Of a stretch of DNA of 64,000 nucleotides, positions 62,869 to 64,000 are shown piece after piece. Made by a program: the position numbers and the translations under genes. The stretch's first letter is position 1. The number at the start of each line of letters is the position of its first letter. Below the pieces are notes generated by a model that saw nothing but the letters and a program-made list of their open reading frames with translations, searched no databases and was not told the origin of the DNA. This DNA is from Lyngbya confervoides BDU141951 (GTDB lineage: Bacteria; Cyanobacteriota; Cyanobacteriia; Thermosynechococcales; Thermosynechococcaceae): assembly GCF_000817775.3 (NCBI RefSeq), contig NZ_JTHE03000104.1, positions 1 to 64,000 on the forward strand, written 5' to 3'.

Positions 62869-64000
62869 ATGGCGGATTGGTCTTCTCGGGAGCCAGATCA
62901 TGGGATTGATCGGTTGGACATGAGTGAGTTATTCACCCTGGGACGACCGGCCAACTCAGAACGTGAGGATCTCCCCCGTGGGGCAAAGACCTCCTCCTCC
63001 ATGCGTCATTTGCTGGTTCTGCGCGAGGGAGACCAGGAGCGCGTCATTACTCTGGATGCAGCCACCTACTCCCTGGGACGACATCCTGCTAATTCGATTG
63101 TGGTTGAGGATAAATTGGTTTCTCGCCAACATGCAATTTTGTTGCGAATTCCCAAACCCCAAAGTGGGGACTGTTTTTTTAGGATCATTGACGGAAACCT
63201 TCAGGGACGACGCAGCCAAAATGGCATTTGGGTCAATGGTAAACGTCTTTATTCTCGAGATCTCCGTGATCGCGATGTGATTGCAATTAGCAACTCCATC
63301 CATGCGACCTATCATCAGATTCAGGCAACCGACACCGACTTGAACGCTTTGCCGTCTGATGAGTCACCTTCTGCGGCGCAAGGACGCATAGACAGTACCT
63401 TTTTAGACTCTGCTGAACAAGAGCAGTACAGTGAGGCGGTGCTGGTGCGCCTGTCTTCATTTCCGGAAATGGCACCCCATCCCATTGTAGAAATGGATTT
63501 GCATGGGGGGATTACCTATCTAAATCCGGCGGCAGACCAGGAGTTTTCAGGCATTCGAGACCAGCCCGATCATCCGGCGCGGGTGGGGGTTCGACAGCTG
63601 ATGCTCCAAAACGCTAACTACTGTGGAACTCGGGAAATTGAGGTGGCCGGGCGTATCTATGAACAGTCCATTCAGGGAATTCCCCAAAGTCAATTGATTC
63701 GCTGCTATCTCATTGACATTACCCAACGGCGGCAGATGGAAAGGGCTGTCCGCAAAAGCGAAGAGCGCTATGCGCTAGCCGCACGCGGGGCCAATGACGG
63801 ACTGTGGGATTGGGATTTAAACCAGAATGCCGTTTATCTGTCTCCGCGCTGGAAGGCCATGATTGGCTATGCTGAGGACGAAATCTCAACTCAGATTCAG
63901 GAATGGCTAGGGCGGATCCACTCCGAGGATCAAAGTCGAGTGCAAACCGAAATTGAACGCCACCTGACCGGGCAAAAGCCGTACTTTGAATGCGAATTTC
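62869..64000 (+). CDS. FHA-PAS signalling protein, runs off the right edge
   Basis: 377 codons from ATG 62869, open to the window end. An FHA domain occupies about residues 45-150 (the strand YSLGRHPANSIVVEDKLVSRQHAIL is the phosphothreonine-binding GR-x-S-x-N/H core, then NGIWVNGKRL). A first PAS domain (HPIVEMDLHGGITYLNPAADQEF, about 203-290) is followed by a second (RYALAARGANDGLWDWDLNQNAVYLSPRWKAMIGY, about 300 onward). Cyanobacterial relatives usually end in a GGDEF/EAL or histidine kinase domain; the missing part will decide. Confidence 0.88.
   Translation, partial: MADWSSREPDHGIDRLDMSELFTLGRPANSEREDLPRGAKTSSSMRHLLVLREGDQERVITLDAATYSLGRHPANSIVVEDKLVSRQHAILLRIPKPQSGDCFFRIIDGNLQGRRSQNGIWVNGKRLYSRDLRDRDVIAISNSIHATYHQIQATDTDLNALPSDESPSAAQGRIDSTFLDSAEQEQYSEAVLVRLSSFPEMAPHPIVEMDLHGGITYLNPAADQEFSGIRDQPDHPARVGVRQLMLQNANYCGTREIEVAGRIYEQSIQGIPQSQLIRCYLIDITQRRQMERAVRKSEERYALAARGANDGLWDWDLNQNAVYLSPRWKAMIGYAEDEISTQIQEWLGRIHSEDQSRVQTEIERHLTGQKPYFECEF

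Noticed and set aside
1-64000. tRNA, rRNA and CRISPR arrays
   Set aside because: I looked through the gaps for TTCGANTCC-type T-loops and regular repeat-spacer patterns and saw none; apparent matches fall inside coding genes such as rpmH and egtD.

Overview
The window is chromosomal DNA from a cyanobacterium. The signs are frequent HIP1 octamers (GCGATCGC), an IsiA/CP43'-type chlorophyll antenna, a CyanoP lipoprotein, a Gap2-type GAPDH, small cyanobacterial families (DUF2949, Npun_F0494-like) and the cyanobacterial layout rnpA-PH-yidC-jag-DUF177. Species cannot be fixed from the sequence alone.

Region 1 (1-21.5 kb) is a defence island read entirely on the minus strand, with the tail of an ISAs1-type transposase at the left edge. 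In transcription order its core is: Cas4-like Fe-S PD-(D/E)XK nuclease, specificity-like protein, small protein, N6-adenine DNA methylase, HsdS-like specificity protein, 408-aa unknown, 1442-aa P-loop ATPase, 284-aa unknown, NurA-like protein, HerA-type ATPase, 197-aa possible nuclease, and a Ser/Thr kinase. This mix of methylase, two specificity proteins, giant ATPase, HerA/NurA, nuclease and kinase fits the recently described methylation-associated defence system (MADS) or a close relative better than BREX, DISARM or type I restriction. Two cargo blocks are wedged in. One (15.2-16.8 kb) holds a nucleotidyltransferase and an Rpn-like gene with a tandemly duplicated 3' end. The other (11.8-13.4 kb) holds a PIN toxin/antitoxin pair, a DUF4058 gene and an orphan antitoxin. 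A 13-codon relic of a second, diverged methylase 3' end lies against the start codon of the HsdS-like gene, so the module has been recombined.

Region 2 (21.5-25.5 kb) is a degraded intergenic stretch, gcvT, an M23 peptidase and a small secreted protein. Region 3 (25.5-30.4 kb) has two adjacent AAA-like ATPases, the second fused to 14 WD40 repeats. Region 4 (30.5-43.9 kb) is mixed housekeeping: isiA behind a Fur-box-like palindrome, a TnpB gene with an internal deletion that removes RuvC-I, egtD, a TSUP permease, a CheY-like regulator, an ABC1/UbiB kinase and a GT2 glycosyltransferase.

Region 5 (44.1-51.2 kb) is the replication origin neighbourhood: dnaN, oriC and dnaA on the minus strand, divergent from rpmH-rnpA-PH-yidC-jag-DUF177-ferredoxin. 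The dnaA-dnaN gap has ten perfect DnaA boxes in 186 bp, an AT-rich stretch and five TAG trinucleotides set against a box pair, which matches a bacterial basal unwinding element. Region 6 (51.6-64 kb) has DUF2949, gap2, an SDR, a Nudix/XPB-helicase pair, an amidase, a catalase-like protein, CyanoP, an ABC-2 permease, cobQ, a small conserved gene, and an FHA-PAS sensor that runs off the right edge. No tRNA, rRNA or CRISPR array was seen.
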